Below are positions 11,290 to 22,805 of a stretch of 64,000 bases of DNA, piece by piece. This stretch comes from Climacium dendroides (lineage: Eukaryota > Streptophyta > Bryopsida > Hypnales > Climaciaceae): positions 24,409,345 to 24,473,344 of the forward strand of contig OX467089.1 in assembly GCA_950106755.1 (NCBI GenBank), given 5' to 3'. The notes under the pieces were generated by a model. That model was not told the DNA's origin. It ran no database searches and was given only the letters and a program-made list of their open reading frames with translations. A program made the position numbers and the translations under genes. The first letter of the stretch is position 1, and every line of letters starts with the position of its first letter.

Positions 11290-12728
11290 GAAGGAACAGT
11301 AGTACGTTGTACGTTGTGTAACATATATCCAATCAGTCACTAATCCCCCTCACGATGAGTACAAACGATGTAGTGTGATTTATATACCATAGGGTTGTTG
11401 TGGTTCTTCCTGGGCTCTGAAGGTCCTGGACGGAGACGTGGGGGCAGTCCAGATGCCAGATATTTGTTGTAACCAGTTGTCTGGCGAAAGCTGCACAGAA
11501 ATTGCATTGCATGAGCTGAAAGGAGAAGATTGAGCTCATCGAAAACGATAGAAAACTGGAGAAAAGATGTAACTACGAGGAGATGTTTACGCAGAAATGA
11601 CAAGACTCATGAAGATGTAACTCATATTTTGGGGGCCTTGAACTTCATGTCAGGCACGCAAAACAGAGGATACAAAAGCCTGATCCCGTCTCCTTGAAAC
11701 TGACCCCCGATATCACTTTGAAATTGCATAAGAAATCATCATACATAGTGATAAAATTTTGATCTGAAGAGAGTTCGGCTCTTGTACCCAAACTAAACTC
11801 TCCAGAGCTTCTAGACCAAGCTCGCAATGAAAGCAAACTCCATATTGGTTCCAATGCTTGAAGTGACGCAGATAGTATCTACCCTTAGAGGAGGGGTTCG
11901 TTATGATGTTCGCTTGCAGATTCGATTGGTCCACAGTACCCAGTGGGGTAAAAACTAATAGCAGCATCATGCAGTACTTCAGCCTGCCAGAGCTACAGAA
12001 GCAGATCCTGGGAGTCCAAGGGCATTCCACTACAAAACACAACAGCAGAGTTCAGCATGTTGGCATCAAAGAGAAAGCTGGAATAATAGTTTACCAATCT
12101 TACAGATATCTTCTGCAATGCCATCTCATATCGCAAGAGAAAATTGTGATCATTTTGGATATTCTTGTGACACTAAGGCAGACAACTTACATGCTTAAGC
12201 GAAAAGGTTGCCCACCTCGATCCATAGCAATTCAGCTTCTATTTCGGGAGCAGTATACAAAGGCATAGAAAATCTGCACAAAATTGTTTCCAAATCTGAA
12301 TAACCCAATTGAATCCTGCCTCTTAACAAACTCGGAATAAGAAAAGCAAACTTAACAGTTAAACACCTTATCCAACTTAGAAATGCATTTGGAACTCCCA
12401 GAACATGAACTTACCAAATGTTTCGGAGTCTTGGGTCGCAAAACAACTGAGTGAGGTCAACTGCAAGTCAGCGATTATCTCAAAGCAATTCGACGCCATG
12501 AGGGACAATTGATTGCTTTTCGTGAAGGAAGACATGATGAGCGCCTTCGATCCAAAGAATATGATAACAATTAAACAATGGCATCCTCTCAATATAAGGA
12601 TGCAGAAGTATCAGGAGCAGCGCCCTCAGTAACTGCAGAATCGTTGTGTCGGACTTCTACAAGGATCTAGTGTCTCAAAAAACTAATACTATGGCCTTAA
12701 TCGCTTCAGGTTAATATGGTAACAACAT
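11290..12728 (-). other. Probable CCX 3' UTR or downstream transcribed region
   Basis: This block is richer in GC than its surroundings and directly follows the CCX stop codon. On the minus strand it has consensus donor sites such as GTAAGTTC (near 12417) and GTAAGTTG (near 12190), so an intron-containing 3' UTR or non-coding transcript is possible. ORFs of 70-120 codons on both strands here have no recognisable features and I do not call them genes. Confidence 0.3.
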
Positions 12729-15700
12729 TCAGTCTAAGCTCCCCATTGATGCCATCTGGGCCACTACGACACTAACCACCATAAATAAGATGTACCAGCC
12801 GATCAAGCACTTCCCCCAAAGGCGAGTCAACTGGAATTTTGAAGACGATACAACAGAAAGGGTCCCGAGCAGGTTTAGGGAGAGAAACCCAAAAGCAACC
12901 AAGATTCCAGGGTGGTGATCTAATTGGTACCCCACTGGGTAGTCTTTAGCAGTTCGTAAGCATAAAGCTGACCCTAACCCTACCAGCATGTTGAACATAG
13001 GACCTGCAAAACAACCGGCCACCGCCATTGCGGGTTGGCCAACCCTGGCAACAGCCACATCGGCCACGAGATCCCCAATGGAGTTCCCCCAAGCAAGTAC
13101 TGTTAATCCCAACAATGCTGGTGACACGCCGAGAATGATACCTAGTGTTACTAGGCATCCAAGGAGTTCCCCGGCTATAACAGATATCCAAAACACACTC
13201 ATGATAAACGCTACAGCTACTGAAAGAAGTTGGCCAGAAGCAGGAGGCCGTTTCACCGCTAGATAATACGCAGCTCCCATGAACCCTCCCTGCAGCAGCA
13301 TGAGCACCCATATGGGTAGCCGCAGGGAAGGAGCCAGAAAGACTATGTAGCGATTGAGGGAAACTAAAGAGGTGAACATGTAGAGCACGAGCAGCGGGCA
13401 TAGCACCACGTTTGCTGTTCCATAGTTCCTACTCCATTTTGCTGGCTCAATTTCAGGTATTGTGGACTTCAGCAGTACAGATACAGGCTTGTTTAATATC
13501 ATTATCACCTGCCAGAAACAGAACAATTCTATGAGATCCAAAATCCACCCACGGATGCATCTAAGACTAGAGATTTTCGTGGTATTTGTGATCGCCAGGA
13601 CAGTTCTACATGGAGTCAAGCTACTATTACTTATACAATATAAAAGCATTTACGGTTTACTACAATGTTAATCATTCCATCTATGATCCCTATGCACAGG
13701 ACACACCTTCGACTACTTACAGGACAGTGTCTGGCATAGGTTTCCAATATTGAATGTGATTACTAGCTTGATGAGAGACAAAGCTGGAAGTGAGTGTAAT
13801 AAGCATACCTCTTCTGATGGGAGGAGTTCGTTCAACCACCTCACAGGGCTCATGAACATGTCCCAATATTTCTTGCCCAATGCCTCTTCTTTCGACACCA
13901 CTTTCACAGGCTCTCCAATTATAAATGACGAGATATCGACAGTCACGGCATCTTCTTCAGACATGCCTTCAGTGCCAGAGCCTTTGGAGTCCCACTTGGT
14001 CTCAACAACATCCCTTGTCGGCCCTGGAAAAACATAATTCACCTCCTTCTTTTCAGTGCAAAGCACCACAACGACAAAGACGACGTAGAAAGAGACCATC
14101 CCTACAGCTTGCCAAAGCGCAATCTCGCCTTTCAGATAAATGATAAAGAGAAGCCCCACGGCGCCAAGGTAAAACGACACGTCCCGAATGAACGGCGTGG
14201 GCTGCAAGGAGAACGGCGCGGCTGCCAGCGCCACTGATCCCACCACAAACGCAGACACAAATGTGCCAGCACTAAGAATAGCACCCAATCCAATTCTCGA
14301 GTTGTCACCACCGATTGCTGCCAAGGAGGCAAAAATATCGGGAGCTCCGTTGCCGAGAGCCAGGAGCGTCACGCCACCCATGCTTGGGGTCATCCCTAGA
14401 AGCTCCACTAGCCGACGGACCACGGGCGAGAAGTAATTCTCCGCGGTCTCGGCTAAGATGTAGAAGGCCAGCAAGAGAATTGCAACAAGAACGGGCACTG
14501 AAACCCACTTCGCTCCACCCATTCCACAGAAATGGAGGACAAGGTAGTTCACCATGCTGCGCCCACTGTCATCAGCGCAATACTTCCGCGCCATTTCACA
14601 GCGCACAAGGGGAGATTCGCTTGCCACACTTGCACATTCCCTGCACGTTGATAGACTCGCATGTCAGGAATTAGGGATTCATGTTGGCTGGCACCTGACC
14701 TCTCAGTCCATACCCTTATTTTGCGCATGACATTACCAGAAGCTGAAGACCCTGACTTAAAGGAGTATACTGAGACATTCCGTGTGTCAATTGACATCTT
14801 CGGACAGTTTCTGTCTAGCAACATCGAGAAGAAAGACAGAGGGATAGTTACCCTGAATGAAGTGTACGACACTAGGGACATGTTTCCAACAGCAAAATAA
14901 GGGCAGAATGTACATTCTACTAAAAAATACTCCTTAAACCAAAACTCCGGGTGTAAAAGTCATTTGAAACCCTAAACAGCGAACTTCAATTGGTCACTGC
15001 AATCTCAATACTGAAAATCAAAACATGGGAGATGGATTGATAAAAGCGCATTGCTGATAGCATTCCAACAACCTTAAATAATTCACAGAAATTTGACCCG
15101 AACACGACCAAGAATACTCTCATCACTTACGTCTTGTGAGCTCAATACTTTGAGTTAGGAGTCGTGTTACAGCTCATTAGAAGCGCATTTTCAATAGCAA
15201 ACAAACTTTGGTTGCAAACTCCGCACAAAATCTCAATTGAGTGCAACAATTGCATAAGCTACCAGATTGAGTTACCAGAGTTGTTTACACCCAACATTCC
15301 GGAATAAAATCATCCCCCTTCCTATCATTCAAATGAACGGAACCGGTCCCTTTCTCCCGGTAAATCAGAAACTTATCTGAAAACAACGCAAAAATACAAC
15401 AATTCTCAACCAACAAGCGCCTTTCCGATCCACACCATTCCTTGAACAGCAAATCATCTATCAATCGCTTTCTTTCTCGCCGAACCCTAAATGCTCACCA
15501 TCTACGGCCAATTGCAGACATCCAAGCAAAAGCAAAGTTACAACCCCATACCTGTTTGCATCCTCCTGACTCTCTTCCTTCGCCACCACATCTTCCAGCA
15601 ACCCCCGATGCTTGTTGTTCCCCACCCCGCCATGTGCACCATTCTCCACGCTTCCCCACCACGAATGCAGACTCGCCACCAGGAAGAAGAGCACAATGCC

Positions 15701-15760
15701 GGCGCCCTTGATTTGGAAACGCAATGCACGAGACGACCTGTGGATCTCTGTTGCTGCCAT
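12729..15760 (-). CDS. Cation/calcium exchanger (CCX, Ca2+/cation antiporter superfamily), 606 aa
   Basis: Three exons: 15760-15552, 14640-13809 and 13508-12729. Junctions AG/GTATGG...GTGCAG/G and AG/GTATGC...GGCAG/GTG keep frame. The start is the first in-frame ATG. It encodes a polytopic membrane exchanger moving Ca2+ or other cations against Na+, K+ or H+ across a cell membrane; substrate and compartment cannot be read from sequence. Evidence: an N-terminal hydrophobic segment (about residues 20-31), a Cys-containing luminal or outer loop, the first alpha repeat with GNGAPD (166-171), a hydrophilic central loop rich in Glu, Asp and Lys, and the second alpha repeat with GNSIGD (488-493) followed by GPMFNMLVG. 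These are the CCX-type signatures and the length is usual for the family. Both catalytic Asp residues and the Asn residues are intact. Which CCX subtype it is cannot be decided here. Confidence 0.88.
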
Positions 15761-16100
15761 GGTGCTCGCTACTGCCACCGCAAGGGCAGAAACGCATGGC
15801 TGCGGGAACGAAGCATACGAGGGGAGAATTCCACAAGCAATGGAGGCTGCAATGGAGATGCTTGGGAAAGGGGGCTTCACGAGAACAAGGAGGTTGAATG
15901 ATTGCAGGCGGGACGAAGGGACTAGATTGGGATGTTGGAATATTTCAGACGGGAAACAGACGGGAAGGATCGGGGCAGTTAAACTTATATTCTCACCCAG
16001 AAACTGAGGTCTTCCCAGGCGGCGTTAGAGTTATTAATCAGTTCGTCCTGGGTTTGTAAATGGGCCCCCTTATTGCCCCGTGTTTTAACCCTGGAGAACT
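15761..16100 (-). promoter_or_regulatory. CCX 5' leader and proximal upstream region
   Basis: A GC-richer island just upstream of the CCX ATG. The coding frame stays open upstream to 15880 but without an ATG (it would need a GTG start), so this is most simply leader. No clear TATA box seen. Confidence 0.35.
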
Positions 16101-16765
16101 GAAATTTTTTATTTGCCGTCCATCACAAAATTTGGAAATTTTGAATTCATATTTGCAATCAGAGGTGTTGAATTAGTTGAGAGCTGCGAAGAAATGCAAA
16201 ATTGATGAGGCACAAAATAGGTGGCAATTTTTACATTTACCCTTGAATGGGGCAACAAGGGGGTCAATTCTCCCTGCCCTTGTAATTTGGTGAAGTCATG
16301 AGTTTTGTCCTGTGTTTTTTCCAAACTCTAGCTACACTAAAATTGGTAAATAGTATTGGGTGATAATTAGTGTTGTAGTGAACTGGATCATAGGGCTTAA
16401 CTTATTATATTACCATTCCAACTTCTATATTTTGTTCCCATCTAACATTAAATGCACTCTCGTGACCAAACTTTACTATAGAGCTAAAATAGTGTTAGAA
16501 TGGGTAAATAATGTTCTAACACTAACCTTGCAAATCACAATTAGTGTCATTGTTGACAATTAGTGTAGCCAACACTATTGACCAATTTTAGTGTAGTGGT
16601 CCCACATTGTACACACTTTACAATTAACTCTATTGCCTTGCTTGAGTTGCATGATGTTTTCAACTTTATATGAGTAGGAAGCAACTATGATTATTATAAT
16701 AAATAATAATAATGATTAATAATATTGATAATGTTGTGTTAAGAGAACATCATGAGTGAAGAGCC
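16101..16765. other. Intergenic, AT-rich
   Basis: No gene or structured repeat supported. The phrases TAGTGTTGTAGTGAAC, TTAGTGTCATTGTTGACAATTAGTGTAG and TTTAGTGTAGTGGT (16350-16605) recur as a degenerate short motif. Confidence 0.3.
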
Positions 16766-17710
16766 TATTAGATTTAGGGTTTAGGGTTTGTATTCCAAAA
16801 TGCTCCGGAATTGCCATCTCTAAAACAAGTACCAAATCTTTGAAAAAAAAACATTTTTGGACACATCTAACCATAGGATCTTATATTAATTGGGTTTGAG
16901 AAGATGTGAAAAAAATTTCAAAAATTTTCACCGTATAGATTGCAAAATATTAGTGTTTGAAGTAACAAAAATCCTTTTTTTGTCCTTGCGAAAACCTGGG
17001 CAGCTGCACTTCACAAGGTCAAATCATTATGAAAAAATGTCCAAAATGGTGGTTACTCTTTGGATTCATTCTTCAAGGCAAGTTGGATACATGCTTGAAA
17101 ATTTTCAAATCATTTGGAATTGTACAACATATAGGGAAAAAATAGAAAGTAGAAAGAAGTAGGGAATGAATTCAAATACTAAATTGTTAACAATTTATTT
17201 ATAGAATTGAAAAATGCCAATCCCAATGGTTGTAATGTTGTAATAAATCATCTATGCCTAATGTTTTGATTTTATTCCAAAAATATTGAAAATTGAGTTA
17301 AATAAAGAACTACAAAGTTTATTTTAGAGTATAGATTCCATAACTGTCCACAAACTATTCACCACTAAAACTCCTCATAACTTTCATCTCATTATTCAGA
17401 ATGGAATGATTTAAAGCTTTTCATGTATAAATAAATCTAGAGAATCAATTTAAAATTTTTATTTTTAAAAAATCTATTTTTAAACAAGTTTCTTTTTCTA
17501 CTTGGATTGCCCACCAAATGTTGAAAATCACATATCATATAAAAACTTTTTAACCATATAGTCAAAAGTTATGAAAATTGTTGGGCCTTAAAGCTATTCC
17601 TCTGACACATGTTGTATGAAAATTTTAATGAAAAAAAATAAAAATTTCATTCGTAGTCAGTTGCCCAAAATTGCTATGTTGCCAAAAATTGTTGTTTGGT
17701 CCTCTAGGGG
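16766..17710 (+). mobile_element. TTAA-type dispersed element, copy A (degraded left end)
   Basis: The right end reads CTAGGGG followed by TTAA at 17711-17714. The interior is collinear with copies at 18340-19255, 48693-49541 and, inverted, 29515-30443. Shared landmarks include AAAATGCTCC near the left end, GGGCAGCTGCACTTCACAAG and GGATTCATTCTTCAAGGCAA. The left end is eroded and starts close to TTTAGGGTTTAGGG. Non-coding. Confidence 0.6.
16773..16789 (+). repeat. Short telomere-like tract (TTTAGGG x2.4)
   Basis: TTTAGGGTTTAGGGTTT is two and a half units of the plant telomere repeat, at the eroded left edge of a dispersed element. Too short to be a former chromosome end. Confidence 0.5.
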
Positions 17711-18339
17711 TTAATTAGCCATGCCATAGGGACATAGGAAGTGAGTTACCGTCATTGCTTCTTTTCAGAGGTAGATTGTAAGGGAGGATTCACATTTTAG
17801 GAATAGCTTTGATTTTCTGTCACACTGAAACAACTGAAAACTTCAAGTCCAATGTTAAAAATAATATTTTAGATGTTGAAAATTTGCCTCCCTCCTCAAT
17901 CGTACTCTGAAAATTATAATGTCCAACACTTTGAATTTTCTTCTTGTATAAGGTAAAACAGACCATTGTAGTCAAAATGAGGAGTTTGACATCATCTTGT
18001 TCCTGAAATTTTTCAATTTTTTCCCACATTAGTACAAGTGTGAGAAACATCAAGTACAATTGAAATTATATTTTTTTGAAAAAGTATGAATTTTCTAGGA
18101 ATTTCTTAAGTGTTCAGTGCATCATGGCCCAAAAGAGTCTGTAGACTACCCCATAACCAACAAAATCTGAATCCATAATGCTCATCTACTACCTAATGCA
18201 GTAACAATATTTTCTGTCATGGAAGGCCTAAAATGTCAATTTTTACAATGAATTTCACACAAAAAAGTTAGAAGTTCTTGATGTGGTCACTATTCATTCC
18301 ATTACTGTCATGTAAAACATGCATTGTAGTATGAAATGT
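17711..18339. repeat. Dispersed repeat segment
   Basis: About 17990-18200 resembles 21990-22200 on the same strand and 50760-50950 on the other strand, sharing GAGTTTGTAGACTACCCC-like and CAATTGAAATTT-like phrases. Non-coding; family not recognised. Confidence 0.5.
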
Positions 18340-19255
18340 ATACTATTGGTGCATGTTCTCACCAAAAATGCTTTAAAATTGCTATTTCTAGTACAAGTGC
18401 AAAAAAAACATCATAGATACATGTAATCGTAGGATCTTGTAGTAAGTTGGTTTGAAAAGATGTGAAAAAATTTCAACAATTTCCATTGTGCAGTTTGCAA
18501 GATATTAGCGTTTGAAGTGAAAAAATTACTTTTTTTGGCCCTACAAAACCCTGGGCAGATGCACTTCACAAGGTCACATTTGTATGAAAAAATGTCCAAA
18601 ATAGCGGTGCTTCTTTGGATTCATTCTTCAAGGCAAGTTGGCTATATGTTTGAAAATTTTTATATCATTAATTTTGGAATTGTACAACATATAGGAAAAA
18701 AAAGTAAGTAGAAAGAAGTAGAGAATGATTCAAAATAAAAAATAAAAAATTTATAAGAATTTATTTATAGAATTGAAAATTGCCAATCACAATGGTTGTA
18801 ATGTTTTAATAAATAATCTACATCATATGATTTTATTTTTTTCCAAAATATTAAAAATTGAATAAATAAAGGACCTCAAAGTTTATTTTTAGAGTAGAAA
18901 ATCCATAATTGATTGTAAACTAATACTCCTAAGAACTTTCATCTCATTATCCAAAATAGAATGATTCAAAAAATTTCACATATATATAGTTTAATGAACC
19001 AATTTCAAGTTTTTATTTCTAAAAAAAGTATATTTTTTGGATCTGCCCAGGCTATCTGAGTTGAGAAGCAAACTACATATCATACAGTATCTTTTTAACC
19101 ATGTAATCAAAAGTTATGAAGATTGTTGAGTCTCAAAGCTACTCCTTGCCCACATGTTGTGTAAAAATTTCAAAGACAAAAATTAAAAATTCCATTCATA
19201 ATGAGCTGTCCAAAATTTCTATGTTGCGAATAAACACAATTTGGTCCTTTAGAGG
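18340..19255 (+). mobile_element. TTAA-type dispersed element, copy B
   Basis: Collinear with copy A: TGGGCAGATGCACTTCACAA, TTGGATTCATTCTTCAAGGC, then a right end CCTTTAGAGG before TTAA (19256-19259). The left end is inferred from alignment to copy D. No ORF conserved between copies. Confidence 0.6.
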
Positions 19256-19259
19256 TTAA

Positions 19260-20990
19260 ATGCTCAAACTCGGATCTCATGTCATTAACTAACAATATCC
19301 ATGTAACAAAATTTGATCTCATTAAATTTGACTTCAACTTTCACTCTCCATATCCTTATTTGAGTCTAACAAAAATCTCATCGCTAATTATCCCATAATT
19401 GCTATTTTTAGTATTTCTTTTTAAGGTGGATAATCATTCAAATCTATTGTAGTATCAATATAGATGTTTGAAAAAATGATACATCACTAGAGTTAATCCT
19501 TAAAGGACTAAGCCCTTGTCCTTGTAGCCAAACCAACAAAATCTTCTACTATGTATTTTTAATTTTGTTGTTATTTTTTAATGAATTTTGTAAATTTTAT
19601 TTCTTAGTGATGATATCACATATTTAGTATTATTATAAAATTTTCAGATTTTTTTGGAAAAAATTCAAATTATTACAAATTTTGAAGAAAAAATAAAGAA
19701 AATTCATATCAAATTCAAAATATGCTTAAAAATTTTGAATGTTTAAAATAGAAGTACAAAATTATAGTTTGAAGAAACTCCTTTGTCATTCTATATTTAA
19801 AATTGTAGTTGTTGATCCTCAACACTTAGTTGAATTTGTAGCTATGAGATGTTTGTAGACAATAGACAATACTTTATAATAATTGTAAAAATTCTAAAAT
19901 TAATTTTTAGTATAAAATAGACAATAATTTATAATAATTTTTTACACATGAGCATTCACAAACATCTCATAATATATTTATAGGATTTTTTCAAAATTTT
20001 CAAATAGAATAGAAACTACACTTTAGAAGATTCTACAGTGTAGTTTTACACTAATATTTTTATTTAGTATTGCTCAATTATAGCATAAAAAATCATTTTG
20101 AATGTCAAAATCATATTTTAAGAAAAAAATAAAGCTCAAAATATTGAAATACATTGTATAAACTACCTCATATAAAATTAGAAGACAACTAGTATGATTG
20201 GAGCTTAATAATTATCATACAAATACGAAAAAATAAAAATATTTTCTTCATCCTTACTACCTAACTCAAGTTTCTAATGTTTATAGGCAATGATGCAAGC
20301 TATATTGATTTGTCCAAATAGTATGTATGATAGTATTTTATTAAATTCACACTATTTTGAATTACTTAGTATAAGTTGAAATATTCTTATATTGCATGAA
20401 TTTCTACCCAAATGATATTTTATGGTGACACTAATTTTTATAGGTTACTCTAATCCCCTCACTTTAAGGTAAATCAATGTACTATACTAGTGGTTGTTTT
20501 CTCACTCTCACTTTTTGCCACATTTGGGAGCATGGACACATTTATTGTAAGATTTGAGCTTTGAATGGTGCATAGATTGTTTTACCTTAAAGCACCTTGC
20601 ACCTCTAAAAACATATGTGCCCCTCTTGTAGTTGACCCCAAGATATTCATAGGCTTGTCTACCTTAGTTGTTTCTATCGACACAAATTTTGGTTAGGATT
20701 ATTCCCTTTGTGATTTTGATATTCTTCACATAGTTCGGGCAATGTTTTGAGGTAAATAGCTGCGTTTGGTCGGCATTGAAATGCAGCTGTTTTCTTTGAG
20801 AGCTATTGTTGTCGAGTTTTGTCAACTACAGTAGTCCTAAATCTCTTTGGCTTCATCTATAATTCATATTTTAGGATATCTACTTTCTGGAAGGACTGTG
20901 CATTCTCTATGCCGTGTCATAGGATTAGTTTAATGAAACTCTCTGTGTAATTGAGGCTTGGAGAGTTTTCCTTTTGTTTGATTCAACACA
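19260..20990. other. Intergenic, very AT-rich
   Basis: No coding region, RNA gene or clear repeat structure seen. Short ORFs only. The stretch from about 20660 becomes less AT-rich and may be promoter or leader of the gene relic at 21038. Confidence 0.35.
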
Positions 20991-21008
20991 ATTGAGAGAC
21001 TCTGGATA

Positions 21009-21037
21009 CCCTAAACCCTAAAACCCTAACCCTAACC
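21009..21037 (+). promoter_or_regulatory. Telo-box cluster (AAACCCTAA-type) immediately upstream of an ATG
   Basis: Four units of CCCTAAA-type sequence end directly at the context AACCATGG. Telo-boxes are known from promoters and leaders of plant translation-related and growth genes. Here the position suggests a leader element; a short interstitial telomere tract is the alternative. Confidence 0.45.
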
Positions 21038-21613
21038 ATGGCGACTTGTGTGCAGTGATGTGAATTCTATTTTGGAAGGAGAATTAAGGACGGGCATTGA
21101 GAGGCTTGACAGTTATTGCAGTTCACTGCTGAGGTATCTATCTCTTTTCTCTCCAACTCGTGCACAAAGGTATTGACGTTTGTTCAGTTTGAGAGATTGA
21201 TGTATTATAGATGTTTTTATGCAAGATTGTGACTGCCCTGATTTGGAGGGTGTGTGGACTTGCCTTTGTGTGAGCAATGACTTGGTTGTTCTGTATCGAG
21301 CTACCAGTGCTGTACCAGAATAGGGAATGGTATGAGGAAGGTCGTGAGTCATGGTGGTATTGTGAAGAGTTTCACATGCCTACAAAGGTATGGCATAGTT
21401 TTCCTGAAGATTAACACTTTACTACATGTTTCCGTTTCTGTAAAAACCAGCATGGTTTATTTGATAACTATCCCTTTTTAGTGGAGATTCAATTCAATTC
21501 CTTACCTTGATTTTCCCAGTCTGCAATGTAAGGAACTCCACATATTTGTGATTCAGGTTGAATAGAATGATGCTGATTACTGGATGCTAACTTTATTGAA
21601 GGATATTGAATAG
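21038..21613 (+). pseudogene. Possible small spliced gene or relic, unrecognised
   Basis: Three exon-like pieces fit by phase. Piece 1 (21054-21133) reads SDVNSILEGELRTGIERLD and ends AG/GTATCT. Piece 2 (21324-21387, after AATAG) reads EWYEEGRESWWYCEEFH and ends AAG/GTATGG. Piece 3 (21566-21613, after GAATAG) reads NDADYWMLTLLKDIE then TAG. The charged, Trp-rich sequence looks like real protein. The good-context ATG at 21038 (AACCATGG) begins MATCV but is one base out of frame with piece 1 and reaches TGA at 21056, so either the gene is broken there or translation starts elsewhere. The protein would be ~70 residues. I do not recognise the family. Confidence 0.35.
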
Positions 21614-21649
21614 TCTATACTTGGTCATTTCTATGAATTTCTGTATGAC

Positions 21650-22800
21650 TCTTGTAATTGTTATTGTTTTGTAAACACACTCCATTATCTTACATCCTCT
21701 CAAGTATCTTGCAATTGATTAGAACTCAACTCTCTGTGCCTTACAAGTGAGCAAGTTTCATTTCTGGGACACTCATGCATTTTTATTTCATAAGAATGCA
21801 AGTGTGATATTGAAGAATATGGTAAGTACAAAAAAAAAAGCCTCTAAAGTTCATCACACTCTTCACTACTACACAACCAAAATTGGCTGCACACATTGGT
21901 ATAGTCATGCCACAGATATAAAGTAAACTTGCATATGACAGGTAGTATGAATGGTTTGTTCTGTTGCCATAAGCAAGAAAATTCGGATTTTTTCCCATAC
22001 AAAGACAAATGTGAGAAATGAAGGAAGCAATTGAAATTTTATTTTTTGGACAAAGTAAGAACTTGTTATGAATTTTTGAAGTGTGCTGCCCAATTGGTCC
22101 AAAAGAGTTTGTAGACTACCCCAAATTAGCCAAAAGTGTTTCCATAATAGTCATCCTACCACTTAAAGCAATCACAACAATTTCTAAGATGGCTACAAGC
22201 ATGGTCGTTCCACATTTAATTACTTCTAGACTTTTGAAAGTCCAAAATTAATAATATTCATTAGGAGAAAAGAAAATGGTCATTAGGAGATAATGCAAAA
22301 CACAAGAGATCTATGCAAACACTTGAAGATTTATATAAACATCCAAAGATCTCACAATGTTATTATCTAGAGATCGATGTTTTGTTTATAAATTCACTGA
22401 ATAGTCTAAAAATAGTTAAATGTGACATTCATAACATGAAGGAATAAAAAAATAATTTTTTATAACGAGTTCACATTCAAAAATGTGTAAATGTCCTATG
22501 ATAGTTTCTAATAACTCCATGACCATCTCCCTAGGCATTAATTATGGCCACAAATCAACCTAATGTAGTCTTAATCCCATTTATTAAAAAAAGTTTGATA
22601 TAAGACTCTAATGGGTAATTCCCTAGGTACTTGTCATGGATAGTTTGCCTATCATAGACAAATTTATCAGCTAGGACTAAATAAAACTACTCGAAACAAA
22701 CTCTCCATCCACATGCGTCATGTGTTATTCTTCTACTCAATGGTGCCCCCGCCCCCTCCCCAAGCTAGACTTGGGAGAAAAGATAATAAATTGCAATAAA
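21650..22800. other. Intergenic with one dispersed repeat
   Basis: 21990-22200 is a copy of the repeat seen at 17990-18200. Apart from that no gene or structured element is supported. A short C/G-rich tract occurs near 22743-22765. Confidence 0.4.
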
Positions 22801-22805
22801 TTGCA

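Noticed and set aside
11713..12268. ORFs of 109-121 codons on both strands downstream of CCX
   Set aside because: No motif or family resemblance and mutually overlapping; more likely 3' UTR or non-coding transcript.
15442..16007. Plus-strand ORFs of 89-136 codons over CCX exon 1
   Set aside because: They are antisense frames of the real minus-strand exon and its GC-rich leader.
16773..21037. Interstitial telomere tracts as evidence of a chromosome fusion
   Set aside because: Both tracts are under 30 bp and 4 kb apart; one looks like a leader telo-box and the other like an eroded element end.
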